From the NCBI RefSeq assembly GCF_021606685.1, contig NZ_WKCB01000003.1, positions 124,001 to 188,000 on the forward strand: a stretch of DNA of 64,000 nucleotides, in the 5' to 3' direction. Origin of the DNA: Pseudomonas syringae (GTDB lineage: Bacteria; Pseudomonadota; Gammaproteobacteria; Pseudomonadales; Pseudomonadaceae). The stretch's first letter is position 1; each line of letters opens with the position of its first letter. The notes under the pieces are model-generated. The model did not search any database, was not told the origin of the DNA, and saw only the letters and a list, made by a program, of their open reading frames with translations. Positions 47,277 to 56,214 of the stretch are shown here, in pieces. The translations under genes and the position numbers were made by a program.

Positions 47277-49358
47277 TCAGAATTGGTATTCGGCGCCCGC
47301 GCCGGCGTACCACGAGCGGCCTGGTGCGGCCTCGTAATAACGGCGGTTGCCGTCGCCGACGATCACTGAGCCGATGTACTGGCGGTCCAGCAGGTTGTCC
47401 AGGCGCAGGGTCTGGTGGAAGGTCCAGTGCTCGACCTTCTGTTCGAAACGCGCGCGCCAGTTGAACACGCTGTAGCCCGGCGCGGCGTGTTGCTGGTTGG
47501 TGTCTTCGACGTAGACCTTGCTGCGGTACATGCCTTCCAGGGCAGTACTGACCCAGTCCCTGGGTTTCCAGTTCAGCTCGGCGAACAGGGTGGTTTGCGG
47601 CACGCCCGGAAGGTAGTTGCCCTTGTCGACAGCGGTACTGCCGCCACTGACGAAGTCGCTGTCATAGGTGGCTTGCAGGCGAGTGTAGGCAAGGTTGGTG
47701 CTCCAGTGCTCGGCCAGCTGGCTCTCGATGCCCAGTTCGAAGCCCCGGCGCAGCGTGCGGCCGGCGTTCTGGTAAGTGGTGCGACCGCCGCTGGATTGCT
47801 GCACCACCAATTCGTCTTCGGTGGTGATCTGAAAGAGCGCCGCGTTCACCCGGGTGTCTTGGCCGACGCGTGCTTTTACGCCGACTTCATACTGCTTGCT
47901 GACCGATGGCTTGAGCGCAAAGTTGAAGCCGTTCGACGTGCTCGAATAGGCCGATTCCGCCTGGGTCGGGGTTTCAAAACCTTTGCCCGCGCTCACATAG
48001 CCGTGCAGGTCAGGGGTGAAGGCGTACATCACACTGACCGACGGCGTGTTCTTCTGGTAGGTCTTCTTGCCGCTGTCGTCGCCGTCGCTGAGGAAGTGAT
48101 CGTCCACCTGCATTTCCATGGTGCTGTGGCGCAGGCCGGCTTGCAGGGTCCAGTCGCCCAGCAGCCAGTTGGCTTGCACGAACGGGTCGAGGCTGGTGGC
48201 GGTGTCGATCTCGTCACGGCCCAAGGCACCTTTGACGCCTTGCACGCTGTTCACGGTGTTGGAATAACCCTGGCGATCATCCTGGCTGCGGTCGTAGTCG
48301 AGGCCGGCGATCAACGTCAGGTCGCCGGGGGCGCTGCTGATGGGTTGCAGCCAGTGGGCGGAGCCGCCGTAGAACTGGCGGTCGAAGGCCACTACGCCAC
48401 CGCGTTTGCCGGCGGGGATAGTGCCTGGAATCGACAGATACTGAATCACACTGCGCCGCCCCGTGTAGCCATTGACCTGCAGCGTCGCATCGCCGAAATA
48501 GTGTTCGTAATTCACGCCCAATTGCTGATGATCGATGCTTTTGCGTGTGTTGTAGGTCAGCGCATTGATGCTTACCGAGCGCGGGTCGGCCTTATAGCCC
48601 TCCCAGGTCTGCCCCAGCGGGTCCTGGGTGCCGTTCTGCTCCAGGCTGCTGTAGATCAGCGCGAGCTTGCTGTCATCATCCGGTTGCACGTTGAGCTTGG
48701 CGAAGGTTTGGTCGCGGCGCGCGCTGCTGTGGTCGCGGTAGCCGTTGGTGTCCATGCGCGAGGCGTCGAGCACAAAACCTGCGCCATTGGCTGCACCTTC
48801 GGCGGTGAGGTGGTTTTTGTTCAGGCCGTCACTGCCCACCAGCGTTTCGGCGCCGATGCGCGGTGGGCCTTCGCCGTCGCGGGAAAACATCTGGATAACG
48901 CCGCCGGCGTTGCTGCCATACAGGGTGGCGGCTGGCCCGCGCAGTACCTCGATGCGCTCGGCGGTGTCGAGGTTGAACGTGGCGGCCTGGCCCTGGCCGT
49001 CCGGGGTGCTGGCGGGGATGCCGTCGGCGATCAGCTTGAGGCCCCGCACGCCGAAGGCTGAACGGGCGCCGAAGCCACGGGAGGAAATCTGCAGGTCCTG
49101 CGCATAGTTCTGGCGGTTCTGCACCACCAGCCCAGGTACGCGGGACAGGGCTTCGGAGGCATTGATGCCCAATTGGCCGTCGCTGATCTGCTCGCGGCTG
49201 ATGCCATCCACCGAGTACGGCAGGTCGAACGTCGGGCTGGCGCTGCGCGAGCCGGTGACCACGCTCGGGTCGAGGACCAGCGTGGCGTCTTCGGCCAGGG
49301 CAGAGGTGCACAGGCCCAGCAACAGCAGGCCAATACGGGTGGGGGCAGAGGGTGTCAT
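47277..49358 (-). CDS. TonB-dependent outer-membrane receptor
   Basis: A 693-aa outer-membrane transporter with a signal peptide (LLLLGLCTSALA before EDATL), a plug domain (about 30-160: VVTGSRSASPTFDLP, ALSRVPGLVVQNRQN, IEVLRGPAATLYGSNAGGVI) and a 22-strand barrel ending in the C-terminal Phe (EYQF). The plug has no signalling extension, so there is no FecR-type transcriptional loop. The ligand is unknown; the sequence is nearer to catecholate/FecA-like iron receptors than to CirA or BtuB by general look, which is weak evidence. No Fur box was seen upstream. I chose the ATG at 49358 for a normal signal peptide; neither start has a strong ribosome binding site. Confidence 0.88.
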   Translation of the reverse strand: MTPSAPTRIGLLLLGLCTSALAEDATLVLDPSVVTGSRSASPTFDLPYSVDGISREQISDGQLGINASEALSRVPGLVVQNRQNYAQDLQISSRGFGARSAFGVRGLKLIADGIPASTPDGQGQAATFNLDTAERIEVLRGPAATLYGSNAGGVIQMFSRDGEGPPRIGAETLVGSDGLNKNHLTAEGAANGAGFVLDASRMDTNGYRDHSSARRDQTFAKLNVQPDDDSKLALIYSSLEQNGTQDPLGQTWEGYKADPRSVSINALTYNTRKSIDHQQLGVNYEHYFGDATLQVNGYTGRRSVIQYLSIPGTIPAGKRGGVVAFDRQFYGGSAHWLQPISSAPGDLTLIAGLDYDRSQDDRQGYSNTVNSVQGVKGALGRDEIDTATSLDPFVQANWLLGDWTLQAGLRHSTMEMQVDDHFLSDGDDSGKKTYQKNTPSVSVMYAFTPDLHGYVSAGKGFETPTQAESAYSSTSNGFNFALKPSVSKQYEVGVKARVGQDTRVNAALFQITTEDELVVQQSSGGRTTYQNAGRTLRRGFELGIESQLAEHWSTNLAYTRLQATYDSDFVSGGSTAVDKGNYLPGVPQTTLFAELNWKPRDWVSTALEGMYRSKVYVEDTNQQHAAPGYSVFNWRARFEQKVEHWTFHQTLRLDNLLDRQYIGSVIVGDGNRRYYEAAPGRSWYAGAGAEYQF

Positions 49359-49539
49359 GAGTAGGCCAAGTCGGTGGCACGACGCGGTTGAGCGGCGTAA
49401 GCGCAAAAAAATGCGAGTTTAACCACTCGCTGTCCGTTTGTTTATCAGGAATGTTCCTACGCAAAGTGGCGTTGCCGGTAGCTGGGAGCGGGGGCGCGGC
49501 GGTGATAGCTTCTTGGGCTGTTCAAACGGAGCGCAAAGC

Positions 49540-49875
49540 ATGAAGGCTACGAGTGTGAGTTTGATGGCGTTGCTGGGAATCACGTCGGTTATGGCTGGCT
49601 GCGGCACTGTGAATACCGCGATTCGTGGCGATAGCGTCGCCGTCCGGGAACTCAAAGCCAAGAAAACCTATTGCCAGTCGGTCCCGCGGATATACAGCGG
49701 AGTGGCGTATGACCTGTGCGTGTTGCATGCGCCACCGCAGTCAGGCAGTGGTTTGTCGTTGAATGATATTCCCTGGCCTTTTCTCGACCTAGCGTTCTCC
49801 GGTATCGCCGACACGCTCTTTTTGCCCTATACGATCTACCGGCAAAACGCCGATGGCAGCCTTGAGCTTCACTAG
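49540..49875 (+). CDS. Small lipoprotein, YceK/YidQ (DUF1375) family
   Basis: A 111-aa lipoprotein with a signal peptide and lipobox VMAGC (Cys21), followed by GTVNTAIRGDSVAVR and the family-type YSGVAYDLCVLHAP and PWPFLDLAFSGIADTLFLPYT patterns (quoted in parts). Function is unknown; members are outer-membrane or periplasmic lipoproteins. GGAG lies 9 nt before the ATG. It is divergent from the receptor gene and last of the inserted block. Confidence 0.82.
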   Translation: MKATSVSLMALLGITSVMAGCGTVNTAIRGDSVAVRELKAKKTYCQSVPRIYSGVAYDLCVLHAPPQSGSGLSLNDIPWPFLDLAFSGIADTLFLPYTIYRQNADGSLELH

Positions 49876-50032
49876 CCTGTGGCGCGTCGCCCAACCTCGC
49901 CGTTTGCCGCTAGAGGCTTCCCACTTCTTTTAAGTTATAATCCCGCCCTTTAGCTGTTTCCTGCCCACGCGGGAAGCACACTTTTTTCAGGCGCAACCCG
50001 CCTGCATGCAGACTAAAAGAGGCTAGACCCCT

Positions 50033-51790
50033 GTGGCATTGACGATTCTTGGCCTGTCCGGCGCCCTTAGCCATGATCCTTCCGCAGCCTTGTACATCGA
50101 CGGCAAGCTGATCGCGGCCGCCGAAGAAGAGCGCTTCGTACGCGACAAACATGCAAAGAACCGCATGCCTTACGAATCGGCGAAGTTCTGCCTGGAACAG
50201 GCCGGCATCAAGCCTTCCGACGTTGACGTGGTGGCGATCCCGTTCGCCCCGATCAGCCTGTTCGGCGAGGCGCGCTGGCACTATGCCAAACGTTACTGGT
50301 ACGCCCCGGACCGCGCCCTCGACGCGATCCTGATGGGCAACCGTCGCTACAAGCGCTATCGCAACAAGATCGTCTGGTGCCTGGAGCAACTGGGCTTCGA
50401 TCCCAAGAAAATCAAGATCGAGCCGGTCGAGCACCACCTGGCCCACGCCTCCAGTGCCTACCACTGCTCGGGTTTCCAGGAAAAAACCGCGATCCTCGGT
50501 ATCGACGGCAAGGGTGAGTACGCCACCACGTTCTTCGGCTACGGCGAAAACGGCAAGATCCACAAGATCAAGGAATTCTACGACCCGGACTCCCTCGGTG
50601 GCCTGTACGGTGCGATCACCGAGTTCCTCGGTTTCGAGATGCTTGACGGTGAGTTCAAGGTCATGGGCATGGCGCCGTATGGCGATGCGAGCAAATACGA
50701 TTTCTCGCGCCTGGCCTCGTTTGAAAACGGCGAGCTGGTGATCAACACCGAATACGCCAACGTCATCGGCCTGCGCCGTTATAAAGAGAAGGGCAAGGGT
50801 TTCTACTTCTCGCCAAAACTGATCGAGTGGCTGGGCCCCAAGCGCGAAGGCGACATCGCCGACGAGCCGTACATCCACTACGCGGCCAGCATGCAGGCGC
50901 TGTTCGAGAAGCTTGCCCTGCAGATGATCGACCACTACCTGGGCGACATACTCAAAGACACCGGCAAGCTGGCCTTCGCTGGCGGCTGCGCGCTGAACGT
51001 CAAGCTGAACCAGAAAATCATCGCCCGTGACGACGTCAAAGAGCTGTTCGTACAGCCAGCGTCCGGCGATGCCGGCACCGCCGTGGGTGCAGCAGCCTAT
51101 GTGTCCCACGCCCGTGGCGTACCGGTCGAGAAGATGGAACACGTCTACCTCGGCCCGTCGTACAGCAACGAAGACGTGATTGCCGCGTGCGCCAAGCATG
51201 AGAGCAAGCCGAACTGGCGCAAGATCGAAAACATGCCCCAGCGCATCGCCAAGATCATGGTCGACGGCAACCCGGTGGCCTGGTTCCAGGGCCGCATGGA
51301 GTTTGGCCCGCGTGCGTTGGGCGGTCGTTCGATCATCGGTTGCCCAAGCGCTACCGGCGTGGCCGACCGCATCAACCACCAGATCAAGTTCCGCGAGCGC
51401 TGGAGGCCTTTCTGCCCGTCGATGCTCGACACCGTTGCGCCGCAGATGATCAAGGTCGATCACCCGGCGCCGTTCATGACCTTCACCTTTGAAGTCTCGG
51501 AAGAGTGGAAGACCCGCGTGCCGGAAGTGGTGCATGAAGATGGCACTTCCCGCGCCCAGGTGCTCAAGCGCGAATACAACCCGCGCTACTACGACATGAT
51601 GAAGGAGCTTGAAGTACTGACCGGCAACGGCGTGTCCCTGAACACCTCGCTCAACCGTCGTGGCGAGGCGATGATCTGCTCGCCGACCGACGCCTTGAAC
51701 ATGTTCTTCGGCTCAGACCTGCAGTACCTGATCATGGAAGACATCCTGGTCGTCAAAGACGGCGTGGACCCTTATGACGCGCTCGGCTGA
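50033..51790 (+). CDS. LPS core carbamoyltransferase (NodU/CmcH family)
   Basis: A 585-aa enzyme in the position of P. aeruginosa PA5005 (wapO), which adds the 7-O-carbamoyl group to heptose II of the core. The N-terminal part (about 3-340) has the Kae1-like fold with metal-binding histidines in HHLAHASSAYH and GGCALNVKLNQK. The C-terminal part has PASGDAGTAVGAA, EFGPRALGGRSI and SLNTSLNRRGEA. It needs carbamoyl phosphate and ATP. The start is GTG (MALTILGLSG). The 157-nt gap upstream contains TATAAT at 49936, but I see no matching -35. It overlaps the next gene by 17 nt. Confidence 0.92.
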   Translation: MALTILGLSGALSHDPSAALYIDGKLIAAAEEERFVRDKHAKNRMPYESAKFCLEQAGIKPSDVDVVAIPFAPISLFGEARWHYAKRYWYAPDRALDAILMGNRRYKRYRNKIVWCLEQLGFDPKKIKIEPVEHHLAHASSAYHCSGFQEKTAILGIDGKGEYATTFFGYGENGKIHKIKEFYDPDSLGGLYGAITEFLGFEMLDGEFKVMGMAPYGDASKYDFSRLASFENGELVINTEYANVIGLRRYKEKGKGFYFSPKLIEWLGPKREGDIADEPYIHYAASMQALFEKLALQMIDHYLGDILKDTGKLAFAGGCALNVKLNQKIIARDDVKELFVQPASGDAGTAVGAAAYVSHARGVPVEKMEHVYLGPSYSNEDVIAACAKHESKPNWRKIENMPQRIAKIMVDGNPVAWFQGRMEFGPRALGGRSIIGCPSATGVADRINHQIKFRERWRPFCPSMLDTVAPQMIKVDHPAPFMTFTFEVSEEWKTRVPEVVHEDGTSRAQVLKREYNPRYYDMMKELEVLTGNGVSLNTSLNRRGEAMICSPTDALNMFFGSDLQYLIMEDILVVKDGVDPYDALG

Positions 51791-52904
51791 CCGCCACGTC
51801 CTGCAGTTCTGTCATAGCTATGACGGGCCTTTCCTGGACTGCGCACGGCAGTACGCCAGCCTGTTCGCAGGCTCCGGCTATAAGGTGACCACGGTGTTTC
51901 TCACCGGGGTCGCCGACCCCGAGGTGGCCGCCGGGTGTGCCAGCGATGAAGTGCTCTTCATGGAATTCAGCTCCAAGGCCGTGCGCGGCCTGAAGCTGGG
52001 CGCCATCGCCGAGTTGCGCAAAATCGTCGCGTCGCGCAATTTCCGCTTCTGCATTGCTCACCGTTTCAAGCCGATCTATGTGGCCTTGCTGGCCACGCGG
52101 CTGCCGGTGATTGGCGTGCATCACGCGTTTGGGGACTACCAGCGGCGCAGTCGCAAGCTGTTTGCCGGGTTTTTCCGCAAGCGCCTGAGCCTGTTGGGTG
52201 TTTCCGAGGCGGTGCGTGACGACATGCGCCGCTGCCTGCCGGCCTGGCCCGAGGCGCGTATCCAGACCTTGTACAACCGGATTGATGTCGACGCCTTGCA
52301 GGCCATCCAGCTGCCTGCGGATGCGGCGCGCGATGCCTTGGGGCTGTCACCGGATGAATGGGTGGTCGGCAATGTCGGCCGCCTGCACGCGGACAAGGAC
52401 CAGGCCACGCTGCTCAAGGGTTTTGCCCTGGCGCTGGCGCATTTGCCGGTCGACAGCCGCCTGGCGATCCTCGGCAGCGGGCGCCTGGAGCACGACCTCA
52501 AGGCGTTGGCACGGGAGCTGGGGATTGCCGACCACGTGCTGTTCCTTGGCCAGGTGCCGGACGCACGTCGCTATTTTCGCGCATTCAACGTGTTTGCGTT
52601 GAGCTCCGACCATGAGCCCTTCGGCATGGTGCTGCTGGAAGCCATGGCGGCCGGCGTGCCGTTGCTGGCCACAGCCTGCGGCGGCGCGAAGGAAGTGGTC
52701 GAGGGCGTAGGGATTCTGTTCCCCCTGGGCGACGCCGAACATCTCGCCCAGGGGCTGCAGCACCTCGCGGCGATGGACCAGCACCAGCAACGGCAGTGCG
52801 CCGAGATGATGCTGGAACGCCTGCGGGTGCGTTTCTCGGATCAGGCGGTACGCGATACTTTCTGGCAATTGCCGCACGTTATTGAACTGACCGCGGGGGC
52901 TTGA
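51774..52904 (+). CDS. LPS core glycosyltransferase, GT4 (PA5004/WapH-like position)
   Basis: A 376-aa GT-B glycosyltransferase with an N-terminal acceptor domain (HVLQFCHSYDGPFLDC; AHRFKPIYVALLA) and a C-terminal donor domain (VVGNVGRLHADKDQATLLKG; SSDHEPFGMVLLEAMAAGVPLL, quoted in parts) with the EX7E motif. It probably adds an outer-core hexose. The start lies inside the carbamoyltransferase gene and the stop overlaps mig-14 (TGATG). Confidence 0.9.
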   Translation: MTRSADRHVLQFCHSYDGPFLDCARQYASLFAGSGYKVTTVFLTGVADPEVAAGCASDEVLFMEFSSKAVRGLKLGAIAELRKIVASRNFRFCIAHRFKPIYVALLATRLPVIGVHHAFGDYQRRSRKLFAGFFRKRLSLLGVSEAVRDDMRRCLPAWPEARIQTLYNRIDVDALQAIQLPADAARDALGLSPDEWVVGNVGRLHADKDQATLLKGFALALAHLPVDSRLAILGSGRLEHDLKALARELGIADHVLFLGQVPDARRYFRAFNVFALSSDHEPFGMVLLEAMAAGVPLLATACGGAKEVVEGVGILFPLGDAEHLAQGLQHLAAMDQHQQRQCAEMMLERLRVRFSDQAVRDTFWQLPHVIELTAGA

Positions 52905-53800
52905 TGCTCAATCGATTCCAAGGCTGGCGCGAGCGCGGCTGGTCCGTCGTTGACGCGCCTGCGTACAACGCCGCCTGGCAGCGTTTTGGCGGCAGTGTCG
53001 CGACCCACCCGCAGGTGATCGAACGCCTGGCCGGGCTGGCCGACATCCCGGTGCGCTACCTGGCGTGGGAGCAAGGTGGCGACCTGCAGGCGTGCATTGC
53101 GACCTGGGGTCGCGACCTGGCCTTGTCCAAGGATGTGCTCAAGCAACGAGGCAAAAAGGGCCTGTTCGACCTCGGTAACGCCGAGTTGATCCTGCCCGCC
53201 GCGCCTGCCGCCCAGGCGCCTTTGCGCCACCGTGCACGCTACCTGTCGGCCTTGAATGAAGGCCGTTTCAGCGGCCTCAAGCCCCAGGCCGAGCAACTGG
53301 CCATGGCGCGCACTCCGGAAGAGCTGTCGAAGAAATTCCGATACAACCAGCGCCGCGAGCTGCGCTTGCTCGAAGAGGCAGGCGGAGTGGTGCGCCCGGT
53401 GAGCGAGTTCTCCAGCACTGAACTGGCGGCGATCTACTGCGACCTGTTCCTGCGCCGCTGGGGCTTTGTCGCCACCGGTGCCGAGCGGATGGCCGAGGTG
53501 ATCGAACTGCTGCGCGAGTGGCTGATCGGCTCGGTGATCTTGCTCAATGATGCACCGATTGCCGTCCAGTTGGTGTACCGGGTCGAGTCGCCCGAGTGGA
53601 TCAGCGTGGAGTACGTCAACGGCGGCGTAGACCCCGAAACCCGTGCCTTCAGCCCGGGCAGTGTGTTGAGTTTTCTCAATACCCAGAGTGCCTGGGAGCA
53701 GGCGCGTGAAGTGGGCAAGCCGCTGCGCTTCTCCTTTGGGCGCGCCGACCGGGAGTACAAGGACCGTTGGTGCAACCCCGTGCCGGTATTGACCGTATGA
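52904..53800 (+). CDS. mig-14: Mig-14-like antimicrobial peptide resistance protein
   Basis: A 298-aa inner-membrane-associated protein of the Mig-14 family, linked in Salmonella and P. aeruginosa to survival with cationic antimicrobial peptides. Marks are GKKGLFDLGNAELILP, ELSKKFRYNQRRELRLLEE and FSFGRADREYKDRWCN, with a GNAT-like fold in the C-terminal half. I chose the ATG overlapping the previous stop (TGATG) rather than the TTG one codon earlier. Its biochemical activity is not established. Confidence 0.9.
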   Translation: MLNRFQGWRERGWSVVDAPAYNAAWQRFGGSVATHPQVIERLAGLADIPVRYLAWEQGGDLQACIATWGRDLALSKDVLKQRGKKGLFDLGNAELILPAAPAAQAPLRHRARYLSALNEGRFSGLKPQAEQLAMARTPEELSKKFRYNQRRELRLLEEAGGVVRPVSEFSSTELAAIYCDLFLRRWGFVATGAERMAEVIELLREWLIGSVILLNDAPIAVQLVYRVESPEWISVEYVNGGVDPETRAFSPGSVLSFLNTQSAWEQAREVGKPLRFSFGRADREYKDRWCNPVPVLTV

Positions 53801-55194
53801 GCCGTAAACAGCAATTGCTCAAGCGCCATCGGCGCAACAAGCGCATCGGCGTGTTGATCGGCCTGGTGCTGCTGGTGGTGATCGGTGTCTGCGTCGCCTG
53901 GTGGTTGCCGTTGGTACTTGGCGTGCTGGCCTGGGTGGCTCATGAAGCCTGGTTTGCCGATCACCTGTTTTATGCACCGAGCGAAGACTATCAATACCGT
54001 TTTGCGGCGGATGCCGAGGTCGCCGGGGTTCGCCTCGAAGGCGGTCGACTGCAGGTGGATTCGCCGCTGCACGCCGAGGCGACGTTGGTGCTGGCGATCA
54101 CGGTCAAGAGCAGTTGGTTGGGACGTTTTCTGGACCCGGCCATCGAGATTTCGGGCGGCGACAGCCTGGACCGGCAGGCATTCGAGCGTGGCGTGAACGG
54201 CGTGCGTTACCTCAACCTCAGTGGTTCGGCGCTCGCTTTGGCGGGCGGCGAGCTGCGTTTGCGCGGGCGCTTTTGTTCGCTGCGGGGCGCGCCCCGGCTA
54301 TGGGCCTGGGCCCATCCGGATTACACCGCGCAGCGCGTGATGGTGATCGCGCCGCATGCCGACGACGCCGAGCTGGCGGCCTTTGGTCTCTACAGTCAGG
54401 CGGACAAGCCGTGGATCGTGACCCTCACCGCCGGTGAAATCGAAGCCGAACACTATCAGCAGATGGGCCTGGATTCGGTCGAAGCCTCGCGTATCAAGGG
54501 CCGTTTGCGCGCCTGGGACAGCATTGCCGTGCCGCGTTGGGCCGGGGTGCCGCAGGCGCAATGTGTGCAACTGGGCTACTTCTGCCTGCAATTGCCGGCG
54601 ATGCGCGCAACCCCTGATCAGCCCGTTGCCTCACGCGAGGCCGACCTGTCGGATATTCGCCTGTTTCGCCAATTCAACCCCTTCGAGCTGCCGGCGGATC
54701 AGGACGGCCTGCCGACCTGGAACAACTTGCTGGCCGATCTGCGCCACCTGCTGCTGACCGCGAAGCCTGAGGTGATCGTGTTGCCTCATCCGGTCATCGA
54801 CCCCCATCCCGATCACATCTGCGCACAGCAAGCCGTGATCGAGGCGTTGCAGGGGTTGGAATGGCAGCCCACGACGATACTGGGCTACGCCAACCATTTG
54901 CACGACAACGACCGCTGGCCCATGGGCGACTCGGGCGCCGGGATTGCCCTGCCGCCGGTGTTCGATGATGCGCAGACGCTGTCGCCGTGCAGCCTGTCGC
55001 TGTCATTGGCGCAACAGCGTGACAAAGCCATGGCGCTGGGCATGATGCATGACCTGCAACCTGCCCCCCCGTTCAAACGGCGCGTACGCCGTTGGCTGCA
55101 ACGTGTATTGGCTGGGCGCGCACGCTCGCCATACGGTGAGAACGAGTTTTTCCGCAAGGCCGTACGACGGCATGAGTTGTTCTGGCGTTTGTAA
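53797..55194 (+). CDS. dnpA: PIG-L family de-N-acetylase (DnpA, PA5002-like)
   Basis: A 465-aa protein with a basic N-terminus, two close hydrophobic segments (about 18-48) and a PIG-L/LmbE deacetylase domain. The metal-binding motif is PHADD (186-190), with the second site HPVIDPHPDH (331-340). P. aeruginosa DnpA, in the same place, affects fluoroquinolone tolerance and is thought to deacetylate an LPS or surface sugar. The start ATG overlaps the mig-14 stop by 4 nt. The C-terminal tail is Arg-rich (FKRRVRRWLQRVLAGRAR). Confidence 0.9.
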   Translation: MSRKQQLLKRHRRNKRIGVLIGLVLLVVIGVCVAWWLPLVLGVLAWVAHEAWFADHLFYAPSEDYQYRFAADAEVAGVRLEGGRLQVDSPLHAEATLVLAITVKSSWLGRFLDPAIEISGGDSLDRQAFERGVNGVRYLNLSGSALALAGGELRLRGRFCSLRGAPRLWAWAHPDYTAQRVMVIAPHADDAELAAFGLYSQADKPWIVTLTAGEIEAEHYQQMGLDSVEASRIKGRLRAWDSIAVPRWAGVPQAQCVQLGYFCLQLPAMRATPDQPVASREADLSDIRLFRQFNPFELPADQDGLPTWNNLLADLRHLLLTAKPEVIVLPHPVIDPHPDHICAQQAVIEALQGLEWQPTTILGYANHLHDNDRWPMGDSGAGIALPPVFDDAQTLSPCSLSLSLAQQRDKAMALGMMHDLQPAPPFKRRVRRWLQRVLAGRARSPYGENEFFRKAVRRHELFWRL

Positions 55195-55205
55195 AAGGGA
55201 AAGTA

Positions 55206-56162
55206 ATGAAAGTCTTGTTTCTGGTGCAGAAAGAACAGCGTGCCATCCTGGATCGCTTGTACGAAGGCATTGCCGAGCACTGCGAGTGTGATACCCGCTG
55301 GCTGAGCAGTGATGAGCAGCGCAACCTGCGCGGCTACTTCAAGCGCGAAGTCGACGTGAGCCGCTATGACCGCATTGTCTTCTTCCTGCGCTTCAAGCAG
55401 GAAATCCGCCAGGCCGGGTTTATCCGTACGATCCCGAACCTGGTGATCCTGGAGCACGACGCCTACCAGAACTACATACCTTGCAAGTACACCGGCAAGT
55501 TCAGCGCGCATTACCGCCGCTTGCCGTGGGTGCGGGTGATCAGCTCCGGCCACATGGTGACCGAGCGTCTGCGGGCGGAGGGCTTTGACGCGGTGTTCGT
55601 GCCCAAGGGCTATGATCAGGCACTCTTGCAGGCGCAGGGCCTTGAGCGCGACATCGAGCTGGCGTTTGTCGGCAGTACCAACAGCGTCGCCTATAGTGGT
55701 CGCAAGGCGTTGCTCGATGAGCTGGCCCGCGTCGAGCCTTTGGTGGTGACGCGAACCAAGTCCGGTGAGGAATACTGCGCAACCCTCAACCGCATTCGCT
55801 TTTTCGTCAGTGCCGATGTGGGCATGGGCGAATACATGATCAAGAATTTCGAGGCCATGGCCTGCGGCTGTGTGCTGCTGGCGTTTGATCAGGGGGCTGC
55901 GGAAAACGCGGCCCTGGGCTTCCAGGACATGGTCAACGTGGTGTTCTACAAAGACATCCCACAGCTGCAGGAAAAGCTCGCCGTACTGCGCGCTGATCCG
56001 CAGCTGGCGGCAGATATTGCGCGTAACGGGCAGGCCCTGGCTGTCAGCCAGTTCAGCTTTGCCCGTATCGGTCAGCGTATTGTCGAAGTGCTTCAGCCGC
56101 CCCTGCGACCTCATGGGCCACTGAGCTTGCTGGAGAGGTGGCGTCAGAAACTGGGCGTGTGA
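55206..56162 (+). CDS. ssg: Cell-surface sugar glycosyltransferase (Ssg, PA5001-like)
   Basis: A 318-aa GT-B type protein in the position of ssg, which affects O-antigen/core structure, phage sensitivity and exopolysaccharide in Pseudomonas. Features are MKVLFLVQKEQRAILD, PNLVILEHDAYQNYIP, DVGMGEYMIKNFEAMACG and a C-terminal helix. AAAGGGAAAG precedes the ATG. There is an 11-nt gap after dnpA, so it is in the same operon. Confidence 0.88.
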   Translation: MKVLFLVQKEQRAILDRLYEGIAEHCECDTRWLSSDEQRNLRGYFKREVDVSRYDRIVFFLRFKQEIRQAGFIRTIPNLVILEHDAYQNYIPCKYTGKFSAHYRRLPWVRVISSGHMVTERLRAEGFDAVFVPKGYDQALLQAQGLERDIELAFVGSTNSVAYSGRKALLDELARVEPLVVTRTKSGEEYCATLNRIRFFVSADVGMGEYMIKNFEAMACGCVLLAFDQGAAENAALGFQDMVNVVFYKDIPQLQEKLAVLRADPQLAADIARNGQALAVSQFSFARIGQRIVEVLQPPLRPHGPLSLLERWRQKLGV

Positions 56163-56214
56163 TAGCGAGTGAGTGGTTGTGCGTAATGGCTATATGATAT
56201 CTTCGAGGCCTGGA

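Larger units (their letters stand above)
47048..47345. repeat. Diverged direct repeat containing REP arms and the receptor 3' end
   Basis: About 120 nt at 47048-47168 recur in the same orientation at 47223-47345, an offset of about 175 nt. Both copies contain CCCAACGCGGGCAAGCCCGC, CTCGCCACGGATGTGCTCAG and the last 60-odd bases of the TonB receptor gene. Copy A is a non-functional tail; copy B is the real 3' end. The first 55 nt are nearly identical, and the receptor-derived part is more diverged. Confidence 0.8.

Noticed and set aside
49376-49539. Fur box in front of the TonB-dependent receptor
   Set aside because: No stretch resembling GATAATGATAATCATTATC was seen, so iron regulation is not claimed.
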